In this document: one piece after another, positions 46,801-58,019 of the stretch
Numbering within the stretch: position 1 is the first letter of the stretch
How the letters are laid out: each line of letters starts with the position of its first letter
Assembly (NCBI GenBank): GCA_009746045.1
Contig: RPFO01000253.1
Location: 2,747,975-2,811,974, forward strand
Origin: Mesostigma viride
Lineage: Eukaryota; Streptophyta; Mesostigmatophyceae; Mesostigmatales; Mesostigmataceae
Length of the DNA: 64,000 nt
Direction: 5' to 3'
Program-made: the position numbers and the translations under genes
The notes under the pieces: model-generated
Told to the model about the DNA's origin: nothing
Databases searched by the model: none
What the model saw: the letters and a program-made list of their open reading frames with translations, nothing else

Positions 46801-49800
46801 TGCACCCCCACCACACACACACACTTGCACCCCCACCACACACACACACTTGCACCCCCACCACACACACACACTTGCACCCCCACCACACACACACACT
46901 TGCACCCCCACCACACACACACACTTGCACCCCCACCACACACACACACTTACACCCCCACCACACACACACACTTACACCCCCACCACACACACACACT
47001 TGCACCCCCACCACACACACACACTTGCACCCCCACCACACACACACACTTGCACCCCCACCACACACACACACTTGCACCCCCACCACACACACACACT
47101 TGCACCCCCACCACACACACACACTTGCACCCCCACCACACACACACACTTGCACCCCCACCACACACACACACTTGCACCCCCACCACACACACACACT
47201 TGCACCCCCACCACACACACAGGAACCGCAACACCACCGTATTGAGTAGGTGCGCCCTCTAGCCACAACGATGCGTACCACAGGAACCGCAACACCACCG
47301 TATTGAGTAGGTGCGCCCTCTAGCCACAACGATGCGTACCACAGGAACCGCAACACCACCGTATTGAGTAGGTGCGCCCTCTAGCCACAACGATGCGTAC
47401 CACAGGAACCGCAACACCACCGTATTGAGTAGGTGTGCCCTCTAGCCACAACGATGCGTACCACAGGAACCGCAACACCACCGTATTGAGTAGGTGTGCC
47501 CTCTAGCCACAACGATGCGTACCACAGGAACCACAACACCACCGTATTGAGTAGGTGCGCCCTCTAGCCACAACGATGCGTACCACAGGAACCGCAACAC
47601 CACCGTATTGAGTAGGTGCGCCCTCTAGCCACAACGATGCATTCAAAAGGAACCACAACACCACCGTATTGAGTAGGTGCGCCCTCTAGCCACAACGATG
47701 CGTACCACAGGAACCACAACACCACCGTATTGAGTAGGTGTGCCCTCTAGCCACAACGATGCGTACAACAGGAACCACAACACCACCGTATTGAGTAGGT
47801 GCGCCCTCTAGCCACAACGATGCGTACCACAGGAACCGCAACACCACCGTATTGAGTAGGTGCGCCCTCTAGCCACAACGATGCATTCAACAGGAACCAC
47901 AACACCACCGTATTGAGTAGGTGCGCCCTCTAGCCACAACGATGCGTACCACAGGAACCGCAACACCACCGTATTGAGTAGGTGCGCCCTCTAGCCACAA
48001 CGATGCGTACCACAGGAACCGCAACACCACCGTATTGAGTAGGTGCGCCCTCTAGCCACAACGATGCGGACAGCAGGAACCGCAACACCACCGTATTGAG
48101 TAGGTGTGCCCTCTAGCCACAACGATGCGTACCACAGGAACCGCAACACCACCGTATTGAGTAGGTGCGCCCTCTAGCCACAACGATGCGTACCACAGGA
48201 ACCACAACACCACCGTATTGAGTAGGTGCGCCCTCTAGCCACAACGATGCGTACCACAGGAACCACAACACCACCGTATTGAGTAGGTGCGCCCTCTAGC
48301 CACAACGATGCGTACCACAGGAACCGCAACACCACCGTATTGAGTAGGTGCGCCCTCTAGCCACAACGATGCGTACCACAGGAACCGCAACACCACCGTA
48401 TTGAGTAGGTGCGCCCTCTAGCCACAACGATGCGTACCACAGGAACCGCAACACCACCGTATTGAGTAGGTGCGCCCTCTAGCCACAGCGATGCGTACCA
48501 CAGGAACCGCAACACCACCGTATTGAGTAGGTGCGCCCTCTAGCCACAACGATGCGTACCACAGGAACCGCAACACCACCGTATTGAGTAGGTGCGCCCT
48601 CTAGCCACAACATTGCATTCAACAGGAACCACAACACCACCGTATTGAGTAGGTGCGCCCTCTAGCCACAACGATGCGTACCACAGGAACCACAACACCA
48701 CCGTATTGAGTAGGTGCGCCCTCTAGCCACAACGATGCATTCAACAGGAACCACAACACCACCGTATTGAGTAGGTGTGCCCTCTAGCCACAACGATGCG
48801 TACCACAGGAACCACAACACCACCGTATTGAGTAGGTGTGCCCTCTAGCCACAACGATGCGTACCACAGGAACCGCAACACCACCGTATTGAGTAGGTGC
48901 GCCCTCTAGCCACAACGATGGATTCAAAAGGAACCGCAACACCACCGTATTGAGTAGGTGCGCCCTCTAGCCACAACGATGCGTACCACAGGAACCACAA
49001 CACCACCGTATTGAGTAGGTGCGCCCTCTAGCCACAACGATGGATTCAAAAGGAACCGCAACACCACCGTATTGAGTAGGTGCGCCCTCTAGCCACAACG
49101 ATGCGTACCACAGGAACCACAACACCACCGTATTGAGTAGGTGCGCCCTCTAGCCACAACGATGGATTCAAAAGGAACCACAACACCACCGTATTGAGTA
49201 GGTGCGCCCTCTAGCCACAACGATGCGTACAACAGGAACCACAACACCACCGTATTGAGTAGGTGCGCCCTCTAGCCACAACGATGCGTACCACAGGAAC
49301 CGCAACACCACCGTATTGAGTAGGTGCGCCCTCTAGCCACAACGATGCGTACCACAGGAACCACAACACCACCGTATTGAGTAGGTGTGCCCTCTAGCCA
49401 CAACGATGCGTACCACAGGAACCACAACACCACCGTATTGAGTAGGTGCGCCCTCTAGCCACAACGATGCGTACCACAGGAACCACAACACCACCGTATT
49501 GAGTAGGTGTGCCCTCTAGCCACAACGATGCGTACCACAGGAACCACAACACCACCGTATTGAGTAGGTGCGCCCTCTAGCCACAGCGATGCGTACCACA
49601 GGAACCGCAACACCACCGTATTGAGTAGGTGTGCCCTCTAGCCACAACGATGCGTACCACAGGAACCGCAACACCACCGTATTGAGTAGGTGTGCCCTCT
49701 AGCCACAACGATGCGTACCACAGGAACCGCAACACCACCGTATTGAGTAGGTGCGCCCTCTAGCCACAACGATGCGTACCACAGGAACCGCAACACCACC

Positions 49801-52800
49801 GTATTGAGTAGGTGCGCCCTCTAGCCACAACGATGCATTCAAAAGGAACCACAACACCACCGTATTGAGTAGGTGCGCCCTCTAGCCACAACGATGCGTA
49901 CCACAGGAACCGCAACACCACCGTATTGAGTAGGTGCGCCCTCTAGCCACAACGATGCATTCCACAGGAACCGCAACACCACCGTATTGAGTAGGTGCGC
50001 CCTCTAGCCACAACGATGCGTACCACAGGAACCGCAACACCACCGTATTGAGTAGGTGTGCCCTCTAGCCACAACGATGCGTACCACAGGAACCGCAACA
50101 CCACCGTATTGAGTAGGTGCGCCCTCTAGCCACAACGATGCGTACCACAGGAACCGCAACACCACCGTATTGAGTAGGTGCGCCCTCTAGCCACAACGAT
50201 GCGTACCACAGGAACCGCAACACCACCGTATTGAGTAGGTGCGCCCTCTAGCCACAACGATGCATTCAAAAGGAACCGCAACACCACCGTATTGAGTAGG
50301 TGCGCCCTCTAGCCACAACGATGCGTACCACAGGAACCACAACACCACCGTATTGAGTAGGTGCGCCCTCTAGCCACAACGATGCGTACCACAGGAACCG
50401 CAACACCACCGTATTGAGTAGGTGCGCCCTCTAGCCACAACGATGCGTACCACAGGAACCGCAACACCACCGTATTGAGTAGGTGCGCCCTCTAGCCACA
50501 ACGATGCGTACCACAGGAACCACAACACCACCGTATTGAGTAGGTGCGCCCTCTAGCCACAACGATGCGTACCACAGGAACCACAACACCACCGTATTGA
50601 GTAGGTGCGCCCTCTAGCCACAACGATGCATTCCACAGGAACCGCAACACCACCGTATTGAGTAGGTGCGCCCTCTAGCCACAACGATGCGTACCACAGG
50701 AACCGCAACACCACCGTATTGAGTAGGTGTGCCCTCTAGCCACAACGATGCGTACCACAGGAACCGCAACACCACCGTATTGAGTAGGTGTGCCCTCTAG
50801 CCACAACGATGCGTACCACAGGAACCACAACACCACCGTATTGAGTAGGTGTGCCCTCTAGCCACAACGATGCGTACCACAGGAACCACAACACCACCGT
50901 ATTGAGTAGGTGCGCCCTCTAGCCACAACGATGCGTACCACAGGAACCACAACACCACCGTATTGAGTAGGTGCGCCCTCTAGCCACAACGATGCGTACC
51001 ACAGGAACCACAACACCACCGTATTGAGTAGGTGCGCCCTCTAGCCACAACGATGCATTCAAAAGGAACCACAACACCACCTTAACCAAGGCGGAACGCA
51101 GTGATCCAGTGGAATACCGTCTGGAAAGAATGGAAGTTGACAGTGAGCCAGAGGAAGTCGACAGTGAGCCAGGTCAGGGTCGGAGAGCAAGGATGTTCAT
51201 GTGACGCTAGCATCCCGGGATCGGATTCTTTAGAGCACTCATTCTATGTTTGTCGGAGCACGGTATGCACCACGATGCTGGCACCGATAAATGCACACAC
51301 GAACAGCAGTGAGGGAGGCGGCTTCACGCCATGTCAGTAGGCGTGCCACATGACAGTATGGCTGCAGACACAAACGGCTGGCAACACAAACATACACACG
51401 CAATCCCTGTCCCCGGGTTCTCACCGGTTGACGGGTCCACCGCGTCCACCCACCCCTCAGGGAGGGGTGGCAGCTTGGGAGGGGGTGGTGGGGGCGGCAC
51501 AAAGGCCTTTGCGGCCACCGGCCTCTCCCACTGCGTCACGCCCGTCGCTGAGTTGTAATAATAGGGCACGCCCGACGCAGGGTCGATGCTCTGGGCCTGG
51601 TAACATCCAGAATCCCATGAAGTTGTTCATGGGAACCGAGAAAAAACTGCCCGATGGCACCGTCATGCTTACTCAAAACTGAGGACTGTAAAGCCGTTCA
51701 TGGGGACATGGGAAGCCATGCGCATGAAAGCCCATGAAGGCATTGCTACTACACTCGTCAGAAACAATGGTACACTGGGCCCCATGAACAGTTGACCATA
51801 ACATAGTGCCATTACCCCCACCGTGGTGATGTGTGTACGCTATAAGGAAGCACAGGAACATGGAAGCATTGCCTGCACCGTGGTGATGTGTGTTAGCATT
51901 CCATACATTATAAGTACGGGAAAACGTCACATTCTTATCACAAAGGGCAATCTAAGAATAGTATCCCACTTCTGCCTCCATAGTTGCCGACGCTCTGGCA
52001 TGAGAGGCAGCAATGTCGAGTCTAGGCATTCAATAACTCAAAACAGGCAGCAGTGTTGCATCTTAACAATGAAATTATGCACCACCATTCCTCTATGAGG
52101 TTCTATGTGGGCCCCTACCGGGGCATGCAAAGTAATGTATTTGAAACGTCCCTCTTACGGTTTCCCAACAAGCTAGGGAGGGGCCTCCACGGTTTACTTT
52201 CTCATCCATTCCCATGGATCACGGCAATAATGCACACACGAGTGGACGGGTGCAGAGGAGAGCTGAAATTAGACACTCCCCAAACCCCGCTCCTCTTGCC
52301 TTGAAGCTGCCTCTGATTGAAGAGCTGCCGCTATCCACCATTTACAGCATGCACGCGATGCTGTGCACACATACCCATCCAGGTGGCAGTGCGTCGCTCG
52401 CTGAAGTCGCTTCCCCGCCAGACGGTGCCGCCTATGGCATAGACACGAGCACACAGGGGTTGTGGGCAGCGAGGAGGGGCAGCACACAGGAATGAGGGCA
52501 GCATGAGCTTGGCAAGGCGGCCTTACTGAAGCAGCATGTTGCATAGAAGGTTAAGGGATGTTTCAGCAGGAGTGTGCAAGGGCACACCGCAGGCTCATGC
52601 ATGCTCAGCAGGAGTATGGACATTGGTGGATGTGTGTCACCAGCGGCTGGGACTCTAACTAATGCTCACTACAATGAATGCTCACTCCCATACTGGATCC
52701 GATACATTAGGAACGGCATAACAAAGTCATTCAAGCGTGGTCTCCCCCTCCAATGACAGCATTTCTCCCCGATCATAAGTTTGAACATCACATCTGATCA

Positions 52801-55800
52801 TGGCCTCTGCACCGACAAGTTTAAAGCGTCGATGTCTCCCAAACAGAGACACAACTTACTCAAAAGACAGGCCCACATCCCACACTCCAAATCCCACATC
52901 CACGGCCCTGCGAGTACCTTTCCACTCGCGATCAGTTCCGCCATCGACGCCTTTGAGGACTTGGCCGCGTTTCCATCCCCCGTACTCTTGGGCGCGGCCT
53001 CACCTCCACCTGCGCCGGCGTTACCTGCCGCACCAGCGCCCCCCAGGATCCCTCGCTTCTGCAGCCGCTCCCGTAATGCTGGCGGCAGTGACGCAAGGTC
53101 GGCGCCATTCGCGCCGTTTTCACCGCCCTGTGGCTTGGGGGCCGCTCCCTGGCCTGGCACGCTGGCTGCGGCAGCTCCTGCGTGGTCATCGCCAACATCC
53201 TTTGAGATGTGGGAGTGGGAGGTGGGCGCGCCAGGATGAATCGGTCCTGTGCTAGCATGATGCCCAGAGGACGCATGTGCCGGCGCGCCCCCAGACCCTG
53301 CCTGCTCACCCGGCCCTGGTCGCTGCTGGCCTGGTGACGAAGACGACGTTTCATGCGATGATGCCCCCGGGTGCGGGTGCTGGGATAAGGAAGGGTCCCC
53401 AGAGGGGAGGCTCGCTGCGATTGCGGTGGCGGCGGCCTTGGCAGCGGCGGCGGCAGCGGCGACACCTGGAGGCAGCTTGAACGACGGGTCGACAAAATCT
53501 GGCCCCTGGGCGGGTTTGTTTGGCTGAGCTGTGTGTTTTGAGGATTTCCCCGGCGGGGGTCCTGGGATGACGATGACGGGGGGGGCGTTGCCGATCCCCC
53601 CTGGTGGCGCAGCAGCGGCCGCGGCCATGGCTTTCTCCTTCATCTTTTGGACGTATGGTTGGTGCTGCGCGCGCTGGTCCTCGGCCATGGACAGCAGCTT
53701 GCCCTGCGCGGTGGATGTGGGGTCGGTGCGGCATGTGTGGTGTGACACGGAGCCGGAAGGGTTAAGGGGGAGGGAAGAGGCTCATGATGATGAGGATTGC
53801 CGTAGCGGCGACCCAGCGATCAACACGCACACATGGGGCATGACAAAGGAGCGTGGGTTTCATTACGAATTTTCGATAACAAATATATCCTCATCTACCT
53901 CCCAAGTCAGTTCATTTACTGACGAAATGCCACAGAAAGCACAGTCATGACCCAAGAGCGCAAATAGAAGAATTGGGGGGCGGGGGGGAGGCGGAATTTC
54001 AGGGAAGAAGTTAGGGTGGTGTTGGTGGCTCGCGGGGGGGGGGGGGGGGGAGTGCAAAAAAAGCATGCATGGGAGCATATTATGGTGCGCTGTGTGCGTA
54101 ACCTTATGACAACAACGGCCACAAACAAATGCTGCGATACAATAGCCCAATAAATGATTAGGAAACATAAATTAGATGAGATTAGACTAGAACTGTCTAC
54201 TGTCTACTAGGCATGCCACAACGCAAGCCTGCTGAATTATATTCAGCCCCCTTCCTACATCCAAACCACTCTTAAGTGTCAGGTAATTTGCAGCCGACCA
54301 TGCAATTCACAAACCCCCTCCCCGTCCCGCACCTTCATGGCGTTAAGGTCTCCATACTGCTGCTTGGGTGACGTGTAGTCGACCACCGACGGAGCGACGT
54401 CCCCTGATAGCCCCTCAAACCGCCGCCTCTTCCTGCCAGGTTTGACGGGGACCGGGAAGAGGCGAGGGGTACCGAATGGGGGGCAGAGAGAGCAAGAACG
54501 GGAAAGATGTCGGTACACCGGAGCTTGGTTAAGAGCTGGCATGTTGGGAAGACGATAATGACAATGCCCTCAACAGCAAAGGAAAGGATTTAAGGGAAAA
54601 AGCAGCGCACTTAGGGCCACCTGGCGGAGCTTTTCTTTCTTCCTGTTGTGTATTATGCCAATGGCAGCATGCCGCATCATTACGACTGGGCAGCACATTT
54701 AGGGCCAGACATTCAGTTTTTGCCTGTTTTTTGTTTTTGTTCTAATGCTGTTGTGCCACGCCCTTTACCCCAGATGGATTATGTGCAAAAAGGTCCAACA
54801 CAGTTGGCCAATTCATTCTCTAATCCGCCGATGTCTTCTTGATAACAAACGGCCAACATCCTACGTGTGCTGGAAGGCCAGCCATGCAACCTATGGAGGG
54901 CGACAGCATAAACAGCAAACCATGAGTCAAACATGAGGCATGCATAAATATTTGTATCTGGATGGCCAAGGGTGCTTGGTGCCTGGAAAGGAAAACGCAC
55001 TTTTGCTCTTCTTGTGTTGATGCTGCGTGCTGTTGCGCGGCGATCGTCCGCTGCACCGCCTCCTCCTGCGGCGGGTCATGAAGCACGGTGCCGCCAAAGT
55101 AACAAATTAAAAACAAAGCGATGATGACACATGAGCATAGCATGATGAAACCAGCAGTGGCAAGAAACAACTGCCCAGTCGATAACCACGGCACAAGCAG
55201 GGTGTTGCCATGACCCAGCACGTGATGGCAGGACTTGAAGGCGCCTGAGCAAGGTAACATGCACACAACATCCTCCATACGCTCAAGCATGCCGGTGCAA
55301 AGGTGCGGATGTAAGGCATCACAAAAGGTGGCAAGTGAAGAGTCATGGTCCAAGCAGCACACTCAGTGACCCATCAAGGCAGAAAATGGGTCTCTACACA
55401 CAAAATGGGCACTCCGTAGACTTGATCAGACAGCCAGGGACGGTCTCCCACCATGCGGCACGGGTGAGGACCTTGCCGGCATTATTGCAAAATGGAGAAT
55501 GCTTGACAGAAGAAATTCTGCACAGGAGGATGCAAATGGTGAGCGTGCTTCATACTATCATGATTGACAGGAGGATGCAAATGGTGAGCGTGCTTCATAC
55601 TATCATGATTGACAGGAGGATGCAAATGGTGAGCGTGCTTCATAGTATCATGATTGACAGGAGGATGCAAATGGTGAGCGTGCTTCATACTATCATGATT
55701 GACAGGAGGATGCAAATGGTGAGCGTGCTTCATAGTATCATGATTGACAGGAGGATGCAAATGGTGAGCGTGCTTCATACTATCATGATTGACAGGAGGA

Positions 55801-56967
55801 TGCAAATGGTGAGCGTGCTTCATAGTATCATGATTGACAGGAGGATGCAAATGGTGAGCGTGCTTCATAGTATCATGATTGACAGGAGGATGCAAATGGT
55901 GAGCGTGCTTCATAGTATCATGATTGACAGGAGGATGCAAATGGTGAGCGTGCTTCATAGTATCATGATTGACAGGAGGATGCAAATGGTGAGCGTGCTT
56001 CATAGTATCATGATTGACAGGAGGATGCAAATGGTGAGCGTGCTTCATACTATCATGATTGACAGGAGGATGCAAATGGTGAGCGTGCTTCATACTATCA
56101 TGATTGACAGGAGGATGCAAATGGTGAGCGTGCTTCATAGTATCATGATTGACAGGAGGATGCAAATGGTGAGCGTGCTTCATAGTATCATGATTGACAG
56201 GAGGATGCAAATGGTGAGCGTGCTTCATAGTATCATGATTGACAGGAGGATGCAAATGGTGAGCGTGCTTCATAGTATCATGATTGACAGGAGGATGCAA
56301 ATGGTGAGCGTGCTTCATACTATCATGATTGACAGGAGGATGCAAATGGTGAGCGTGCTTCATACTATCATGATTGACAGGAGGATGCAAATGGTGAGCG
56401 TGCTTCATACTATCATGATTGACAGGAGGATGCAAATGGTGAGCGTGCTTCATAGTATCATGATTGACAGGAGGATGCAAATGAGGACATGCTAGGCAGG
56501 AGATAAACACGCTTCACAGGAGAATGCAACAGATTGCTGACATCAGCGGCCCACCCACCTGCTCCCTCAGCACTGCCGCCATGACATCCCCATCATCCTC
56601 CCCACCCCCATGGCCCCCTCGGGGTGCGCCACCAGAGTGGTTACTGGCATCTCCATGGTTGTCTGCCGCTGGTCCAGCTGGGTGGCTTGGATGGGGCAGT
56701 AATGGCTGGGCCACCCCAGGCTGCTGGCCAGGTACAGGGTGCCCCAGCATCCCATAGGCCCCCAAAGGCGTCACGTTAGGGGGCATGCCTGGATTCACGG
56801 GCATGGGGGCATGAAATGGGGTCGTATTGGGAGCAGCCGCGCCTTGCGCCACATAGGGATCATGTGGCGGTGCCGCAGGAGGGGGCACAGCAGGGGGTGC
56901 CTGCCCAAATGGTGGCTGCGGGTAGTATGGCGGCATTAACTGCTGCGGTGCCATCGATGCTGCCAAC

Positions 56968-57003
<36 letters not shown>

Positions 57004-58019
57004 TGCTGCTGTTGAAGTGGTGGTGGATGCTGTGATGGTGGCACAGGTGCATGCGGGGGCACTGCTGGCTGCTGCCCTGCCCCGGGTACTGGGGCTGAAT
57101 ATGCAGCAGGAGGGTGTGGCGGGGGGGCACCATTCCAAGGCATGCCCTGCGGGAGCGGAGGTGGACCATGCATGCCTGGGAATGGCATCATGCCGGCTGG
57201 CATGCTCCCCGGTGGCATGCCAAACGGAGGCACTGGTGGGGATGGTGGAACCATCCTGCCTGCAGCTGGTGTGCCCATAGGGGGGACCATCCCTGGTGGC
57301 ATGCCGTGTCCAGGGGTGTGGGGGGCAGGCAGCGTGCCGGGAGGCGCGTTGCCTTGTGTGTGTGACACGTGGGGTACGCTGGGAGCACCCTGGGGTACGC
57401 CGGGAGGACCCTGGGGCATGCCAAGAGGGCCCTTGTGTGTGCTGGGAGGACCGTGCGTGCCTTGAGGGGGCATGCCGTGAAATGACGAGGGAAGCGGTGA
57501 CTGGCCATAGGGTGGCATGCCGTTAGGTGGCGACCCATAATGGGGTGGTTGGCTTGGAAGGGATGCACCTGGCTGCAAACCAGGCATTGAATGCGCCCCT
57601 AAAGCAGGGCTTGCTTGCGGCGGCATGCCATGGGGTGGACCTGTCGGGGGTCTTGCCGCTGGAGGCATTGGGCCGCCGTGCGAGCTCGCACCTCCGGCAA
57701 ACGGGGAAGATTGAGCACTCGGCCACTGCTGCGGTTGGTGCTGCGATGGCTGCTGAGGAGTATGTGGTAACTGCTGGCGCTCCTGCGGGTGCCAATGATG
57801 TTGCGGGTCTGGTGGCTGGGGATCCGAGCGCGCACCTGAATTTCCGTGCTGCGCGTTGTGCTCGTCCGGAAAGCGAGATATGTGCTGCGACTGGAAAGCG
57901 TCAGCACCCAGCGGCTGAGAGGGTCGAGCATCCGGGGCTCGCCCGGTCGGATCAGCCCCTGCATTCTGCGCTTTGGTCATCCAGGCCGGAAGTGCCATAT
58001 GGCGACCTCGGCCCGCCAT
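34819..58019 (-). CDS. PQBP1-like WW-domain nuclear protein (7 exons, 1017 aa, 15.3-kb intron)
   Basis: Exons 58,019-56,559; 55,065-55,001; 54,432-54,333; 53,703-52,918; 51,596-51,425; 36,128-35,912; 35,071-34,819. All junctions are GT..AG and phases agree at every one. The first ATG (MAGRGRHMALPAWMTKAQ) opens a ~480-residue Pro/Gly/Met-rich, low-complexity region with a 15-Gln run, then a charged segment (REQEEAVQRTIAAQQ, KKRRRFEGLSG), an Ala/Gly/Pro-rich region and LPPALRERLQKRGIL. Two WW-type modules follow: 805-830 (GVPYYYNSATGVTQWERP) and 846-879 (LPEGWVDAVDPSTG joined to AKYYYNSTTGVTTWERP). The last part has a C-X2-C-X13-C-X2-C knuckle (KRCHGCGGWG..GYCMHC, 912-932) and a polar tail. WW modules of this kind bind Pro-rich ligands; relatives of PQBP1 act in pre-mRNA splicing/transcription. 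The family assignment rests on remembered motif similarity. WW1 lacks its N-terminal Trp in this model, so a small extra exon in 51,597-52,917 is possible. Confidence 0.82.
35200..35465 (+). mobile_element. solo retroelement 3' end, family D, in intron 6 of the PQBP1-like gene
   Basis: Ends with the perfect palindrome CACGTGACGCAGTCACGTG (35,419-35,437) followed by a TTAA-rich tail to 35,465. The same palindrome and tail terminate the ORF2-bearing LINE at 63,310-63,348, so both belong to one family. The left limit is approximate. Confidence 0.7.
35650..35718 (+). mobile_element. solo retroelement 3' end, family C, in intron 6 of the PQBP1-like gene
   Basis: ATACGTGCTACATGAT, the stem-loop core CTCCCAACGGAG (35,685-35,696), TCATG and a TAATTTAATTTTG-type tail. 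It is in the same orientation as, and about 250 bp from, the family D end. Confidence 0.65.
35825..35938 (-). repeat. triplicated 3' end of exon 6 with splice donor
   Basis: On the minus strand the exon end TACTGCATGCACTGCAGCAG plus its GT donor is followed by two further, slightly changed copies (TAATGCATCCACTGCAGCAG then GTGTG; TACTGCATGCACTGTAGCAG then GTCCG). The two extra copies are intronic in the model. Confidence 0.75.
36261..39109. repeat. 61-bp minisatellite, left block
   Basis: About 46 head-to-tail units of 61 bp (core GTATTGAGTAGGTGCGCCCT, then AGCCACAACGATG). Units differ at a few fixed sites: GTGCGCC/GTGTGCC, AACCGC/AACCAC, and a variable junction such as GCGTACCACAGG, GCATTCAAAAGG, GGATTCAAAAGG or GCGGACCACAGG. 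It is intronic (intron 5 of the minus-strand PQBP1-like gene). Confidence 0.97.
39110..41745. repeat. 25-bp minisatellite block 1
   Basis: Units of 25 bp (TTGCACCCCCACCACACACA plus CACAC), about 96 copies to 41,510. One 61-bp-type unit follows at 41,511-41,572, then about seven more 25-bp copies. Rare variants are TTACACC and CACAAACAC. Every reading frame on both strands stays open, giving spurious frames of up to 820 codons. Confidence 0.97.
41746..43752. other. non-repetitive island inside the array, partly duplicated
   Basis: Segment A (41,746-42,060) recurs at 43,205-43,518 and segment B (about 42,998-43,203) recurs at 43,548-43,752, both almost identical. The 0.94-kb middle (42,061-42,997) is present only once; in the second copy ~28 bp of CCCA-rich sequence replaces it. 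G-runs of 9-12 occur in both A copies. A 128-codon plus-strand frame (42,698-43,084) has no recognised motif. B contains AATAAA near its end. Confidence 0.85.
43753..47222. repeat. 25-bp minisatellite blocks 2-4 with interspersed 61-bp units
   Basis: About 58 copies (43,753-45,210), one 61-bp-type unit, two 25-bp copies (45,269-45,315), another 61-bp-type unit, then about 74 copies (45,375-47,220). One unit at ~45,626 reads ACACCC, and single-base-shortened units occur near 45,806. Confidence 0.97.
47221..51083. repeat. 61-bp minisatellite, right block
   Basis: About 63 units with the same core and the same junction variants as the left block. It ends at ACCACCTTAACC, about 340 bp downstream (on the plus strand) of which exon 5 begins. 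Confidence 0.97.
53995..54055. repeat. G-rich homopolymer runs in intron 3 of the PQBP1-like gene
   Basis: Includes an uninterrupted run of 19-20 G ending at about 54,050. It lies between exons 3 and 4. Confidence 0.85.
55530..56485. repeat. 45-bp minisatellite in intron 1 of the PQBP1-like gene
   Basis: About 21 units of 45 bp (AGGATGCAAATGGTGAGCGT, then GCTTCATA, C or G, TATCATGATTGAC). Units are virtually identical except for one C/G site. With a period divisible by three, frames remain open on both strands (15-residue repeats such as MQMVSVLHTIMIDRR), but the array is bounded by the splice sites of a minus-strand intron. Confidence 0.96.

Noticed and set aside
39080-47359. Very long open frames (up to 820 codons) on both strands encoding Thr/His/Pro- or Cys/Val/Gly-rich repeats
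   Set aside because: They exist only because the 25-bp unit lacks stop codons in every frame. They overlap on both strands and lie within an intron supported by flanking exon phases.
36261-51083. Resemblance to a CRISPR array (regular units with variable junctions)
   Set aside because: Units are contiguous 61-bp copies with a few alternating variants, there are no unique spacers, and the genome is eukaryotic.
55335-56495. 386-codon frame with 15-residue repeats
   Set aside because: It is produced by the 45-bp minisatellite, is open on both strands, and lies within a minus-strand intron with good splice signals.
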